The notes under the pieces are model-generated. The model worked only from the letters and a program-made list of their open reading frames with translations. It was not told the origin of the DNA and ran no database searches. A program made the translations under genes and the position numbers. A stretch of DNA of 64,000 nt from Bacillota bacterium (GTDB taxonomy: Bacteria; Bacillota; Clostridia; Christensenellales; SZUA-584): positions 1 through 64,000 of the forward strand of contig JAEWTL010000078.1 of assembly GCA_023459495.1 (NCBI GenBank). Reading direction: 5' to 3'. Of the stretch, positions 16,630-25,010 are shown in pieces (position 1 is the stretch's first letter; every line of letters begins with the position of its first letter).

Positions 16630-16682
16630 AAAATAAAAAGGAACGAAACGAAGCCAAACCTGTTGGAACTCCGTCGTTCCAA
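16630..16682 (-). promoter_or_regulatory. leader terminator 1 of amt with mutually exclusive hairpin
   Basis: On the minus strand GGAACGA...TCGTTCC followed by CTTTTTATTTT could form a terminator. Its 5' arm is also part of a perfect small hairpin TTGGAAC-GACGGA-GTTCCAA with a 6-nt loop. The two structures cannot coexist, the arrangement expected of an antitermination switch. Confidence 0.5.
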
Positions 16683-16686
16683 GTTC

Positions 16687-16715
16687 AATTTATCATACGC
16701 GGGTGACAAATGCAA
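16687..16715 (-). promoter_or_regulatory. promoter of the amt-P-II operon
   Basis: TTGCAT, 17 nt, TAAATT on the minus strand. The same -35 hexamer TTGCAT occurs before the second ammonium transporter gene. Confidence 0.5.
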
Positions 16716-16770
16716 TAGGCTCCCAAAGTTCTGTGTATTATTTCACAAGCGCTGTCTTTCCTTCAGCATG

Positions 16771-16808
16771 CAAACAGGCAGAGGCGCTTACGCGCCTCTG
16801 CCTGTTTG
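16771..16808 (-). terminator. long perfect hairpin after the Amt-P-II fusion gene
   Basis: CAAACAGGCAGAGGCGC and its exact complement form a 17-bp stem around TTAC. There is no long T-run after it on either strand, but the position between a gene end and the next promoter suits termination or 3'-end protection. Confidence 0.6.
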
Positions 16809-16837
16809 GTTGTGTGTATGGATATATGGTTGGTCGC

Positions 16838-18571
16838 TTATTCATCCTGCAGGGCGGCGTAGCCTTCTTCGCCCGTGCGGACCTTGATGACGTTCTCCAC
16901 GTCGTAGATGAAAATCTTGCCGTCACCCACGTTGCCCGTGTAGAGCGCTTCCTTGACCGTCTTGACAAGCAGTTCGGTCGGGACCTTGCAGATTACGATA
17001 TCCACCTGCACCTTGGGCAGCAGCTTGGTTTCCACCGGAACGCCGCGGTACATCTGCGTGTGACCCTTCTGCATACCGTAGCCCATGACGTTGGTAACCG
17101 TGATGCCTGTGATGCCGATCTTATCGAGTGCGTTCTGCAGCGTCGTGAACTTGTTCTGGTTCGTGACGATTGTGACCTTGGTCATCTTGGCACCCGGGTG
17201 AGCGTTATCCACAACCGGAACCGCGATTTCATGCGGCACAGCATCCGCCGGGATAGCCACTTCCGCATGACCCATATCCGCCGTCGGGATGGTGATCATG
17301 AAGTCGGAATAGGCGCTCGCAAGGCCGTGCTCAGGCAGGTCAAGACCCGAGATTTCCTCTTCAGCCGAAACGCGCAGGCCGTTGGTCTTCTTGATGATTA
17401 CGAACAGTACATACGTTATGACGATGGTCCATGCCGCGATAGCGACGATGCCCAGCGCCTGTACGCCCAGTTGATGCCAGCCGCCGCCGTAGAACAGGCC
17501 GTCGACCGTGGAGCCAGGAGCCTTGGTGGTGGCGAACAGACCCACTGCGAGGCCGCCCCACATACCATTGACGCCGTGGACTGCAACCGCGCCAACCGGA
17601 TCGTCAATGTGCAGCTTCAGGTCAATGAACTCAACTGCGATCACCACGAGGAAGCCAGCGACAAGGCCGATAATAGCCGCTCCTAGGCCATCAACGCTGG
17701 CGCAGGGAGCCGTGATAGCTACAAGGCCAGCCAGTGCACCGTTCAGGGACATGGATACATCCGGCTTACCGTTCTTGATCCAGGTAAAGAGCATCGTGAC
17801 CACTGTGGCAACACCCGGGGCAATGGTCGTTGTCGCAAAGACGGTGCCCATCTGCTCAACGCTCAGCGCAGCCGCGCCGTTGAATCCGTACCAGCCAAAC
17901 CAGAGGATGAATACGCCGAGAGCACCCAATGTGATGGAATGGCCCGGAATTGCACGGGAGGTCTTTTTACCCGTTTTTGCATCTTTAACATACTTTCCGA
18001 TACGGGGTCCGAGCATCGCTGCGCCGATGAAGGCCATAATGCCGCCGACCATGTGGATCGCCGTCGAACCTGCAAAGTCAATGTAGCCCAGATTCCACAG
18101 CCAGCCCTGACCGTTCCATACCCAACCGGCTTCGATCGGATAGATGATCAGGCTGATCACGGCGCTGTAGATGCAGTACGCCGAGAACTTGGTGCGTTCC
18201 GCCATGGCGCCGGACACGATTGTCGCGGCAGTCGCGCAGAACACGAGGTTGAACACAAAGCTGGACCAGGGGAAGTTTGCGTAGTCGACGAAGATCTGGA
18301 AATCTGGAATGCCGATCACGCCGAACAAGTAGTTTTCTCCCATCATCAGGCTGAAGCCTAATATCATGAATACCACGGTGCCAATACAGAAGTCCATTAG
18401 GTTCTTCATGATGATGTTGCCGGCATTCTTTGCACGGGTAAACCCGGTCTCGACCATCGCGAAACCACCCTGCATAAAGAACACTAGCGCCGCGCCGATC
18501 AGAAACCATACAGGGAATACAGTTCCGTTAGCAATGCTTTGGGCTAGGGAAGTGACTTGACTCTCGTCCAT
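16838..18571 (-). CDS. ammonium transporter fused to a C-terminal P-II domain
   Basis: A 577-residue protein. Residues 1 to about 440 are a full Amt channel (MVETGFTRAKNAGN, CATAATIVSGAMAERTKF, STAIHMVGGIMAFIGAAMLGPR, PGHSITLGALGVFILWFGWYGFNG). After a Pro/Ala/His-rich linker (about 440-470), residues 470-577 are a P-II fold: KVTIVTNQNKFTTLQNALD, VMGYGMQKGHTQMYRG and VGDGKIFIYDVENVIKVRTGEEG. The T-loop reads RGVPVETKLLPKV and lacks the uridylylated tyrosine found in the neighbouring free P-II. Amt-P-II fusions are known; here one sits beside a separate amt/P-II pair. Confidence 0.93.
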   Translation of the reverse strand: MDESQVTSLAQSIANGTVFPVWFLIGAALVFFMQGGFAMVETGFTRAKNAGNIIMKNLMDFCIGTVVFMILGFSLMMGENYLFGVIGIPDFQIFVDYANFPWSSFVFNLVFCATAATIVSGAMAERTKFSAYCIYSAVISLIIYPIEAGWVWNGQGWLWNLGYIDFAGSTAIHMVGGIMAFIGAAMLGPRIGKYVKDAKTGKKTSRAIPGHSITLGALGVFILWFGWYGFNGAAALSVEQMGTVFATTTIAPGVATVVTMLFTWIKNGKPDVSMSLNGALAGLVAITAPCASVDGLGAAIIGLVAGFLVVIAVEFIDLKLHIDDPVGAVAVHGVNGMWGGLAVGLFATTKAPGSTVDGLFYGGGWHQLGVQALGIVAIAAWTIVITYVLFVIIKKTNGLRVSAEEEISGLDLPEHGLASAYSDFMITIPTADMGHAEVAIPADAVPHEIAVPVVDNAHPGAKMTKVTIVTNQNKFTTLQNALDKIGITGITVTNVMGYGMQKGHTQMYRGVPVETKLLPKVQVDIVICKVPTELLVKTVKEALYTGNVGDGKIFIYDVENVIKVRTGEEGYAALQDE

Positions 18572-18584
18572 AATAATGCCTCCT

Positions 18585-18627
18585 TAAAAATAAATAGCCC
18601 AACAACGAAGGATCGTCATTGAGCCTT
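18585..18627 (-). terminator. leader terminator 2 of the Amt-P-II fusion gene
   Basis: On the minus strand GGCTCAATGACGA pairs along all 13 positions (some G-U) with TCGTTGTTGGGCT around loop TCCT, followed by ATTTATTTTT. It precedes the ribosome binding site and shares its 5' arm sequence with leader terminator 2 of amt. Confidence 0.6.
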
Positions 18628-18687
18628 AATTACAGCAAAGCTTTTTGCAGTTAATCCAGTTCTATTATTCGTTTTTGCCAGATAGAA

Positions 18688-18728
18688 CAAAAAAACAAGG
18701 TTGTAAATTCATTTAAACAACCTTGTTT
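18688..18728 (-). terminator. leader terminator 1 of the Amt-P-II fusion gene
   Basis: ACAAGGTTGT and ACAACCTTGT form a perfect 10-bp stem, extended by AA/TT pairs, followed by seven T on the minus strand. It begins only a few nucleotides after the predicted transcript start, so it must be bypassed for any expression. Confidence 0.7.
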
Positions 18729-18736
18729 ATGCTGTT

Positions 18737-18765
18737 ATTATACAAATGTATCGACAAAAATGCAA
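18737..18765 (-). promoter_or_regulatory. promoter of the Amt-P-II fusion gene
   Basis: TTGCAT, 17 nt and a consensus TATAAT on the minus strand, giving a leader of about 160 nt. Confidence 0.65.
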
Positions 18766-18841
18766 GTCTTTTTTCAAAACTTGCAAAAAATATTTTTTGG
18801 GCGCGCTTTGCACCAATCCGCATCCGGTTTTGACAGCAGCA

Positions 18842-19621
18842 TCATTCATAATCGCCGATATCCTTCGTCAGTTCAAATACGTCCTCATAATAATTGTCGC
18901 TGCTATACGGGCTTTGCGGCACGAAACTTCCGTCCGCGATGCGTTCGGCGGCATAGACGAGCCTGCTCAACGCCACCATTTGAATGTCAGTCATATATGC
19001 TGCCCCTTCAGATAGTTGTTCCTTTGAGACCTCCGCATACGTTGCGAAATATTCTTTATGTTTTGCGGACGCGATGACAAACCCGCTTCCCAGATCGTAT
19101 TCGTATACCACCGGCCATGCCGGAACCTCCGCGTGTGCCAAATCCAAATCGGGAAACCAGAATTCCCGGTAGACGACGATATCCACAATCCCGTCTTGGT
19201 CTCGGTCAGAAGCGGCAAAGATCTGTTCCTTTTTCTCGTCGTCATAGCCTTCAAGGTCGATCCGGCTGATTTCATCGATCGTATCGTATCGCAATTCTCC
19301 ATCCTGCCTGTAGCGAATCGTCAAGGTACGGATCGCGCCGGAGCCTTCCGGAGCACTCAGCACGATATCGATAAGATTATCCGTAGTCAAGAGCTCCCCG
19401 GAGGCTATTGCCGTTACAGCAGAATTGTCCGATGACTCAACGGACGTGGCTCCGGGTCCTTCGATGCTGTCCATAGGTTCGGGCGAGGCTGCCTCAGACC
19501 TGATGGGGCTATTCGATGCAGGAAGTGGTTGCGGGATAGACGAGGCGTCCGTATCGTTTTGCCAGCATCCGCACAGAAAGATGACGGATAATATTGAAAG
19601 CAGCATTTTTTTCGTCTTCAT
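18842..19621 (-). CDS. lipoprotein of unknown function
   Basis: A 259-residue lipoprotein. MKTKKMLLSILSVIFLCGC gives a basic N-terminus, hydrophobic core and lipobox with Cys 19. A Ser/Pro/Glu-rich linker follows to about residue 70. The folded part contains ASDRDQDGIVDIVVYREF, a DxDxDG calcium-loop-like motif also seen in VCBS/dockerin-type repeats. I do not recognise the family. The start at 19621 has GAGGAG 8 nt upstream. It is transcribed alone. Confidence 0.65.
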   Translation of the reverse strand: MKTKKMLLSILSVIFLCGCWQNDTDASSIPQPLPASNSPIRSEAASPEPMDSIEGPGATSVESSDNSAVTAIASGELLTTDNLIDIVLSAPEGSGAIRTLTIRYRQDGELRYDTIDEISRIDLEGYDDEKKEQIFAASDRDQDGIVDIVVYREFWFPDLDLAHAEVPAWPVVYEYDLGSGFVIASAKHKEYFATYAEVSKEQLSEGAAYMTDIQMVALSRLVYAAERIADGSFVPQSPYSSDNYYEDVFELTKDIGDYE

Positions 19622-19919
19622 CAATTTATCTCCTCGCAACAATTCCATTTCATCATATGTTTAACTGCTTGCATTATCTTACGTTTCCATCGAGCCGGGG
19701 CTCCTTTATTTAATTTAGCTCTATAGCATATTAATGTCAATTGGTTATGCCTGTTTGCAACTTGCGCTCCAGGACTGCCGCCACAGCAATCTCTTGCGCA
19801 CACCAGCGGATCTTGTAGTATAATATTAGTAGATAAAAGCAGCGGTATCGTTTATAACCGAACCACATTACTTTTTAACAAGACTCATACGTAAACGCGG
19901 AGGAATGGAGGTTGCACGC
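19622..19919. other. intergenic region, no recognised content
   Basis: This AT-rich spacer separates two divergent genes. TATAATATTA near 19820 on the plus strand is a plausible -10 region for the zinc-ribbon gene, without a clear -35. Nothing else was recognised. Confidence 0.35.
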
Positions 19920-20141
19920 ATGCCTTTCATGTATAATACATCCCGGATGAGGCAGTTGGAGATCGAGATTGAGCAGAGCAGAGAGTTGCAGCAAAGCGAA
20001 CCGGCAGTCCCGTCTTTACCCGACGCCTTTGACGGTTTCCATATGCCGTCTCCCCTTCCCCGGTGTCCGCATTGCGGCGCAGCGGTCGCACCGGACGCGA
20101 AGCGCTGTAAGCGCTGCCGCACCCGATTGAGCGGTAAATAA
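19920..20141 (+). CDS. small zinc-ribbon protein
   Basis: A 73-residue protein. An N-terminal helix-forming stretch (MRQLEIEIEQSRELQQ) leads to a C-terminal zinc ribbon CPHCG...CKRCR (two CxxC pairs, 12 residues apart), like the zinc-ribbon domains that cap membrane or regulatory proteins. The start at 19920 is preferred because GGAGG lies 8 nt upstream; an ATG at 19905 is too close to its GGAGG. Function unknown. Confidence 0.6.
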   Translation: MPFMYNTSRMRQLEIEIEQSRELQQSEPAVPSLPDAFDGFHMPSPLPRCPHCGAAVAPDAKRCKRCRTRLSGK

Positions 20142-20150
20142 AAAGGGTTC

Positions 20151-20179
20151 TTGCACTTATTTCACGCTTTTGATAATAT
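20151..20179 (+). promoter_or_regulatory. promoter of the glyS transcript
   Basis: TTGCAC, 17 nt, TAATAT; the expected start is near 20186, just before the T-box leader. Confidence 0.5.
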
Positions 20180-20185
20180 AATAAA

Positions 20186-20440
20186 AAAATACTGTTCCGG
20201 CCAAAGAGCATGTCGCACGACGAGCCGACCCAGCGACGCGGGGAAAGTGAAAGCCCGCGGCGGCGGATGAGACATGGGCGCTTTATTTACTCCCCAGAAA
20301 AGGCTTTGCCTTCCCGGGGCCCCGTATAAAAAGCCGGACATGAGAGTGGGCATACAACCTGTATGCCAATAAGGGTGGAACCGCGGAAAGCCGTCGCTTT
20401 TCGTCCCTTCACGGGACTTGAAGCGGCTTTTTATTTTACG
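20186..20440 (+). promoter_or_regulatory. glycine T-box riboswitch leader
   Basis: The T-box sequence AAGGGTGGAACCGCGG is at 20371-20386. It is preceded by a stem-I-rich region of about 180 nt and followed by a terminator whose arms AAGCCG and CGGCTT enclose an inner CGTCCC/CGGGAC stem, ending in TTTTTATTTTA (about 20388-20437). Uncharged tRNA-Gly should stabilise the antiterminator. The amino acid follows from the downstream gene; I did not resolve the specifier codon with certainty. Confidence 0.92.
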
Positions 20441-20460
20441 GAAACAAATCGGAGGGGACT

Positions 20461-21849
20461 ATGAAAAAGGATAAGCAGACGATGGAGCGCATCGTGGCGC
20501 TCTGCAAAAACCGGGGCTTCGTGTACCCCGGCTCAGACATCTACGGTGGCCTTGCAAATTCGTGGGACTACGGCCCGCTCGGTGTGGAGCTCAAGAACAA
20601 TGTAAAGCAGGCGTGGTGGAAAAAGTTCATCAAGGAATGCCCGTACAACGTGGGCCTCGACGCGGCCATCCTGATGAACCCGCAGGTGTGGGTAGCTTCC
20701 GGCCATGTGGGCGGTTTCTCCGACCCGCTGATGGACTGCAAAGAATGCCACGCACGCTGGCGTGCTGACCAGCTCATCGAAGACTATGCGGCCAAGAAGG
20801 GCATCGATGCGGCGGTGGCCGCGATGCAGACCTCGGACATGGAAGCGTTTATCGAGGAGAAGGGTATCAACTGCCCGACGTGCGGCAAACACAACTTCAC
20901 GGGTATCCGTAAGTTCAACCTGATGTTCAAGACGTTCCAGGGTGTCACCGAGGACAGCGTAAACCAGATCTACCTGCGGCCCGAGACTGCACAGGGCATC
21001 TTTGTGAACTTCAAAAACGTACAGCGCACTACGCGCAAGCGCCTGCCTTTTGGTATCGGGCAGATCGGCAAGTCGTTCCGCAACGAGATCACGCCGGGCA
21101 ACTTCATCTTCCGCATCCGCGAGTTCGAGCAGATGGAGCTGGAGTTCTTCTGCGCGCCCGCCGAGGAGATGCAGTGGTTCAACTACTGGAAGGAGTTCTG
21201 CCATAACTGGCTGCTGTCGCTAGGCCTCACCGACGAAAACATCAAGCTGCGCGACCATGACGCTGAGGAGCTTTCGCACTATTCCAACGCGACCACGGAC
21301 ATCGAGTACCGGTTCCCGTTCGGCTGGGGTGAGCTTTGGGGCATCGCCGACCGCACAGACTTTGACTTAAAGCAGCACCAGTTAACCTCCGGTCAGAGCC
21401 TTGAATACGTCGATCCGGTGACCAACGAGAAGTTCCTGCCGTACTGCATCGAGCCGTCGCTCGGCGCGGATCGTGTAACGCTGGCGTTCCTGTGCGACGC
21501 GTACGACGAGGAACAGTTGGAGAATGACACGCGCGTTGTGCTGCATCTCTCCCCCGCGATCGCGCCGTTTAAGGCCGCGGTGCTGCCGCTGCAGAAGCAG
21601 CTCAATGACAAGGCGCAGGAGGTCTACGACATGCTGCTTAAGGAGCACATGGTGGACTTCGATACCACGGGCAGCATCGGCAAGCGCTACCGCCGTCAGG
21701 ATGAGATCGGCACGCCGGTCTGCATTACGGTGGATTTTGATACGCTGGAAACCGGTACTGTCACCGTGCGCGACCGCGACACCATGCAGCAGACCCGCAT
21801 GGAGATCACGCAACTCAGTGCATACATCGGCGATATGGTGAAGTTTTAA
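20461..21849 (+). CDS. glyS: glycyl-tRNA synthetase (class II, dimeric type)
   Basis: A 462-residue cytoplasmic enzyme that charges tRNA-Gly. The class II motifs are present: RNEITPGNFIFRIREFEQMELEFF (motif 2 region), ETAQGIFVNFKNV, and motif 3 in EPSLGADRVTLAFL. The insert contains zinc-binding cysteines (CKECHARW, CPTCGKHNF). The C-terminal anticodon-binding domain ends with GTVTVRDRDTMQQTRM. It is the single-chain type rather than the alpha2-beta2 type. Regulated by the upstream T-box; GGAGGGG precedes the ATG. Confidence 0.96.
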   Translation: MKKDKQTMERIVALCKNRGFVYPGSDIYGGLANSWDYGPLGVELKNNVKQAWWKKFIKECPYNVGLDAAILMNPQVWVASGHVGGFSDPLMDCKECHARWRADQLIEDYAAKKGIDAAVAAMQTSDMEAFIEEKGINCPTCGKHNFTGIRKFNLMFKTFQGVTEDSVNQIYLRPETAQGIFVNFKNVQRTTRKRLPFGIGQIGKSFRNEITPGNFIFRIREFEQMELEFFCAPAEEMQWFNYWKEFCHNWLLSLGLTDENIKLRDHDAEELSHYSNATTDIEYRFPFGWGELWGIADRTDFDLKQHQLTSGQSLEYVDPVTNEKFLPYCIEPSLGADRVTLAFLCDAYDEEQLENDTRVVLHLSPAIAPFKAAVLPLQKQLNDKAQEVYDMLLKEHMVDFDTTGSIGKRYRRQDEIGTPVCITVDFDTLETGTVTVRDRDTMQQTRMEITQLSAYIGDMVKF

Positions 21850-21856
21850 ATTCGCA

Positions 21857-21887
21857 AGGGCGGGCTTCCATGCCCGCCCTATTTATT
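21857..21887 (+). terminator. terminator after glyS
   Basis: AGGGCGGGC and GCCCGCCCT form a perfect 9-bp stem around TTCCAT, followed by ATTTATTT. Confidence 0.8.
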
Positions 21888-21950
21888 TAGAAGTGACCCT
21901 CTGACGATGATCCTTCCTCAAGTTCTTCCCGCTTTTTTAAAAGGTGCTTA

Positions 21951-22882
21951 ATGGAAAGAAGTTTCTTAGAGTGTTTTAACAATAATCGACTAATACTGAC
22001 CGAAGGTGCGATCGGGCTGCGGATCGAGCAGGAATACCATATTGAGCCTGATCCTGACGTGATGTATGCCGGTTTGATTTACAATGCGGTTTCAAGGAAC
22101 GCGTTGTCTACCCTTTACGGTCAGTATCTTCAAATCGCCCAAAAGCATTCCCTGCCTATTATGCTGATGACCAATACCCGCAGAGCCAACCGCGACAGGG
22201 TAATGCGTTCCCCCTTTGACAAAAGATCATACAGGATTACACGCGCTTTCTTTTTGATTTAGCCGGGGAATATTCTTATGAAGCGTACGTGGGCGGAATG
22301 ATGGGATGCAAAGGGAATGCGTATAGCGGTGATGAAGGGGTCTCTACAGCCGAAGCGATTGATTTTCACTCCTGGCAGGCGGACGCTTTCGAGTCAGCGC
22401 GGCCTGATTTTATGTTTGCGGGAATCATGCCCTGTTTGCCCGAAGCAATCGGTATGGCAATAGTGCTGGAAAAGCTGGAATTGCCGTATATCATCAGCCT
22501 GATGGTCAGCAGAGATGGAAGGCTGCTGGATGGACATTCGATTCACAAAGCCATACTTGCGATTGACGGGTCAACAAGCCAAAAACCGTTATGCTATATG
22601 TCCAACTGCATTCATCCATCCATATTAAGAGAGGCGTTGTCCCAAACAATCAACCGCACGCCGCTGGTACGAGAAAGATTTTGCGGCATACAGGCCAACG
22701 CGTCCGTTTTGGAAGCCTGCAAGCTGGACCATTGCAATGAGCTGGAAACAACCGATGCCAATGAATTGATTCGGCATTTTCTGTCTTTACACAGGGAATT
22801 CCCGATGAAAATCTATGGTGGATGCTGCGGAACCGATCATACCCATATTGAACAAATCGCTTTACAGATGACACATCTATAG
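21951..22882 (+). pseudogene. homocysteine S-methyltransferase-like gene, frameshifted
   Basis: Two frames together encode one protein. The first (21951 to about 22222) has LTEGAIGLRIEQEY, the N-terminus of the homocysteine/betaine methyltransferase barrel. The second (from about 22223) continues QDYTRFLFDLAGEYSYEAYVGG and ends with the zinc-binding IYGGCCGTDHTHI; the other zinc cysteine is in MSNCIHP. Adding one A to the AAAA run at 22221-22224 restores a continuous frame. The remainder looks well conserved, so the defect is recent, or a sequencing error. The first frame ends at 22262 and the second is open from before 22289. Confidence 0.8.
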
Positions 22883-23091
22883 TATATTAATAGAGCATCG
22901 CCCACGCCGACAAAAAGTTTTGTTTTCCCAAATGCACATAAACCAGTTTTTTAACCAAATCTTTCCCCTTTCCTTACATCGCGACTCTTGTTCGCGCAAA
23001 CACACGATAGACAGGACTTTATTCTCCCGTATAGAATACCAACATGATCGAAATTATGTCCACAGGTATAGTAACTAAGGTGGAGGGCTTT

Positions 23092-23616
23092 ATGTCTAAG
23101 GAACCGATGACAATCGAGGATGCGACGCGTGTCTGCCGCGAAACAGGCCTGTCCGGCTGGGAGCTTGTCGCCTTCGCCCAGCGATTGGTAGCAAAGCGCA
23201 TGGCCTACTCGTATTTCAACTCGTACGATATGCCGGAGGCCGCCTTCGAAAAAGGTATGGGCTACTGCTGGCAGCAGGCTGGGGCGCTCAACCTTATCCT
23301 GACCGGTCTTGGCATTGACAGCCGCCTCGTACACGCCTTTCGTAACCGATTCCCGGATGTGGTACGCGATGGCGTGACGATCCACATCGGTGAGAGCGGC
23401 CACGTCTGGTGCCGCGTACGCATTGATGCGGAAGAGAAAGACGTCTGCCTCGGCAACCCGGACAATGAACCCGGCAAGCTGCATTTTGAACCCCTCAGCA
23501 AGGTGTATAACTTCCGCGGGCCAATCGTGCTGCTGAGCTACCTTGGCTCGGCCGCTGTCAATAGACGCAGGGGCAAGTGGTTTCTGGCAGAAAAAGCAAA
23601 GCAGGCGGCAGACTAA
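23092..23616 (+). CDS. transglutaminase-like protein
   Basis: A 174-residue protein with a possible Cys-His-Asp triad in transglutaminase order: Cys in KGMGYCWQQAGALN, His in ESGHVWCRV and Asp in LGNPDNEPG. The family includes cysteine peptidases and inactive relatives; no signal peptide is visible. The start MSKEPMT is chosen for GGAGG 5 nt upstream. It has no close partner gene. The enzymatic assignment rests on the motif order only. Confidence 0.6.
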   Translation: MSKEPMTIEDATRVCRETGLSGWELVAFAQRLVAKRMAYSYFNSYDMPEAAFEKGMGYCWQQAGALNLILTGLGIDSRLVHAFRNRFPDVVRDGVTIHIGESGHVWCRVRIDAEEKDVCLGNPDNEPGKLHFEPLSKVYNFRGPIVLLSYLGSAAVNRRRGKWFLAEKAKQAAD

Positions 23617-23783
23617 CCAACACTGTCATCGCAGCCATTAATGGACAAACTGCAGAGCTGTCTATTCGCTGCTAAGCAGCCGTTGTCGGCAGCCTGATTG
23701 CTTAATGTGTATGTTATATAAATGTTGGTGTGTATAAATGGTATAAAGTTTGATGATAGCGTTTTTTGCGCGGGGCAGCGATA

Positions 23784-24101
23784 TCAGGCTAAAAGCCCCT
23801 GCATGAACGCCCTCGCCTTTTCCTTCTGAGACTTGCTCATTTTACGGTACAGGCCGAGCATTTCGATCTCATCACTTGAAAATTCGCTGGGCAACATGGG
23901 TTTGCGTATATCGGACAAGCCCATGATATAGTCCATACAGGCATCGAAAAGCTGGGTCATTCTCATCAGGTTCTTCAGGCTGACATTGTGTTTTCCGGTC
24001 TCATAGGCGCTGATCGTTTCCTGAGTAACCTCCAGTTCGATGCTGAGCCTCACCTGTGTCATCCCCATTGCTTCCCGTAATTCCCGTATTCGATTTTCCA
24101 T
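23784..24101 (-). CDS. XRE-family helix-turn-helix regulator
   Basis: A 105-residue protein. Residues 1-60 form an HTH_3 domain (IRELREAMGMTQVRLSIELEVTQETISAYETGKHNVSLKNLMRMTQLF), followed by a short helical tail. GGAGG lies 6 nt upstream of the ATG, and a perfect palindrome lies just upstream of that, suggesting autoregulation. It is divergent from the HD-GYP gene. Confidence 0.9.
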   Translation of the reverse strand: MENRIRELREAMGMTQVRLSIELEVTQETISAYETGKHNVSLKNLMRMTQLFDACMDYIMGLSDIRKPMLPSEFSSDEIEMLGLYRKMSKSQKEKARAFMQGLLA

Positions 24102-24111
24102 ATAGTCCTCC

Positions 24112-24126
24112 TTCTGATAATCAGAA
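24112..24126 (-). promoter_or_regulatory. putative operator of the XRE regulator
   Basis: TTCTGATAATCAGAA is a perfect 7+1+7 palindrome between the regulator's ribosome binding site and the divergent HD-GYP gene. Confidence 0.5.
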
Positions 24127-24257
24127 TACAGCTTTTGCTTGTATTATTCAGTGTTTAGGATTATAATGCATACAAGTTTAAACTATATTATTCACATTTA
24201 ATTCTTATATTATTTGTGGTTCGTATTTATAGCATAGCAAAGAGAGGCTGCACCCAA

Positions 24258-25010
24258 ATGCACACACCAGCGAACTGCTTCAAGTGTCTTGAACCTCATG
24301 CTGCAAATCCTGACTGGATATCCGAATTTCGGGAGGCGCATATTCAACCCCGTGCGGAGGCATTGCAGAGCGAGCCGCCCTCACCGGAGGGATGTCTGAA
24401 GAACCTGTTCAGCGACCACCTGCTGGAACACCCGATCACGCTGTTGAACGCTATCATCAGCGAGTCCGAAAGGAAGTTTCCCTCCGGCCTCCTGACCTCA
24501 CTGCAAAATTATGTTCCCTGGGTTTATGTTCATTCAATACATGTGGCCATCATCTCGCTGCTGCTTGCGATTCATATGGATTATTGCCCTTCAGCGCTGC
24601 ACGACATCGGGTTGGGCGCTTTTCTGCACGATATCGGCAAATTGATGATTCCAAAAGCAATACTGGAGAAGGAAGGTCCGCTTAATCAACTTGAAACCAT
24701 CGATATGCGGCAACACTGCATCCTTGGGATTGGCCTCATCAAGGACTCCGGCCTGCCGGAAGCCAGTACCACGGTGATCCTGCAGCATCACGAACGTATG
24801 GACGGAAGCGGCTATCCTTATGGGCTTGAGGGCACCCGCATCCATCGTAACTCAAAAATCGTTATGATAGCCGACGTATTTGATGCGTTGACCTCGCACA
24901 GACCCTACCGGTCAGCGTATGACAAGGATACGGCGTTAAAGATTTTGGGGGAGGAAGCGCACCTGTTCCCCGCGGACGTTTTCAGCACACTGAAGGCATC
25001 GCTGCAATAG
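24258..25010 (+). CDS. HD-GYP-domain phosphodiesterase-like protein
   Basis: A 250-residue cytoplasmic protein. An uncharacterised N-terminal part (about 1-90) precedes an HD-GYP domain with FLHDIGKLMIPKAIL and LQHHERMDGSGYP, then ADVFDALTSHRPYR. The HD metal residues and the GYP triplet are intact, which in this family fits hydrolysis of cyclic di-GMP. No receiver or sensor domain is recognised. The start MHTPANCFK has AGAGAGG about 10 nt upstream. Confidence 0.85.
   Translation: MHTPANCFKCLEPHAANPDWISEFREAHIQPRAEALQSEPPSPEGCLKNLFSDHLLEHPITLLNAIISESERKFPSGLLTSLQNYVPWVYVHSIHVAIISLLLAIHMDYCPSALHDIGLGAFLHDIGKLMIPKAILEKEGPLNQLETIDMRQHCILGIGLIKDSGLPEASTTVILQHHERMDGSGYPYGLEGTRIHRNSKIVMIADVFDALTSHRPYRSAYDKDTALKILGEEAHLFPADVFSTLKASLQ

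Noticed and set aside
16663..16682. Six-base loop hairpin in the amt leader as a standard ANTAR target
   Set aside because: The loop GACGGA has G4 but not A1, and no paired upstream hexaloop hairpin was found; kept only as a structural switch.
22289..22882. Second half of the homocysteine methyltransferase as an independent gene
   Set aside because: Conserved sequence continues upstream of the apparent GTG start in the same frame and joins the first half by a single-base shift.
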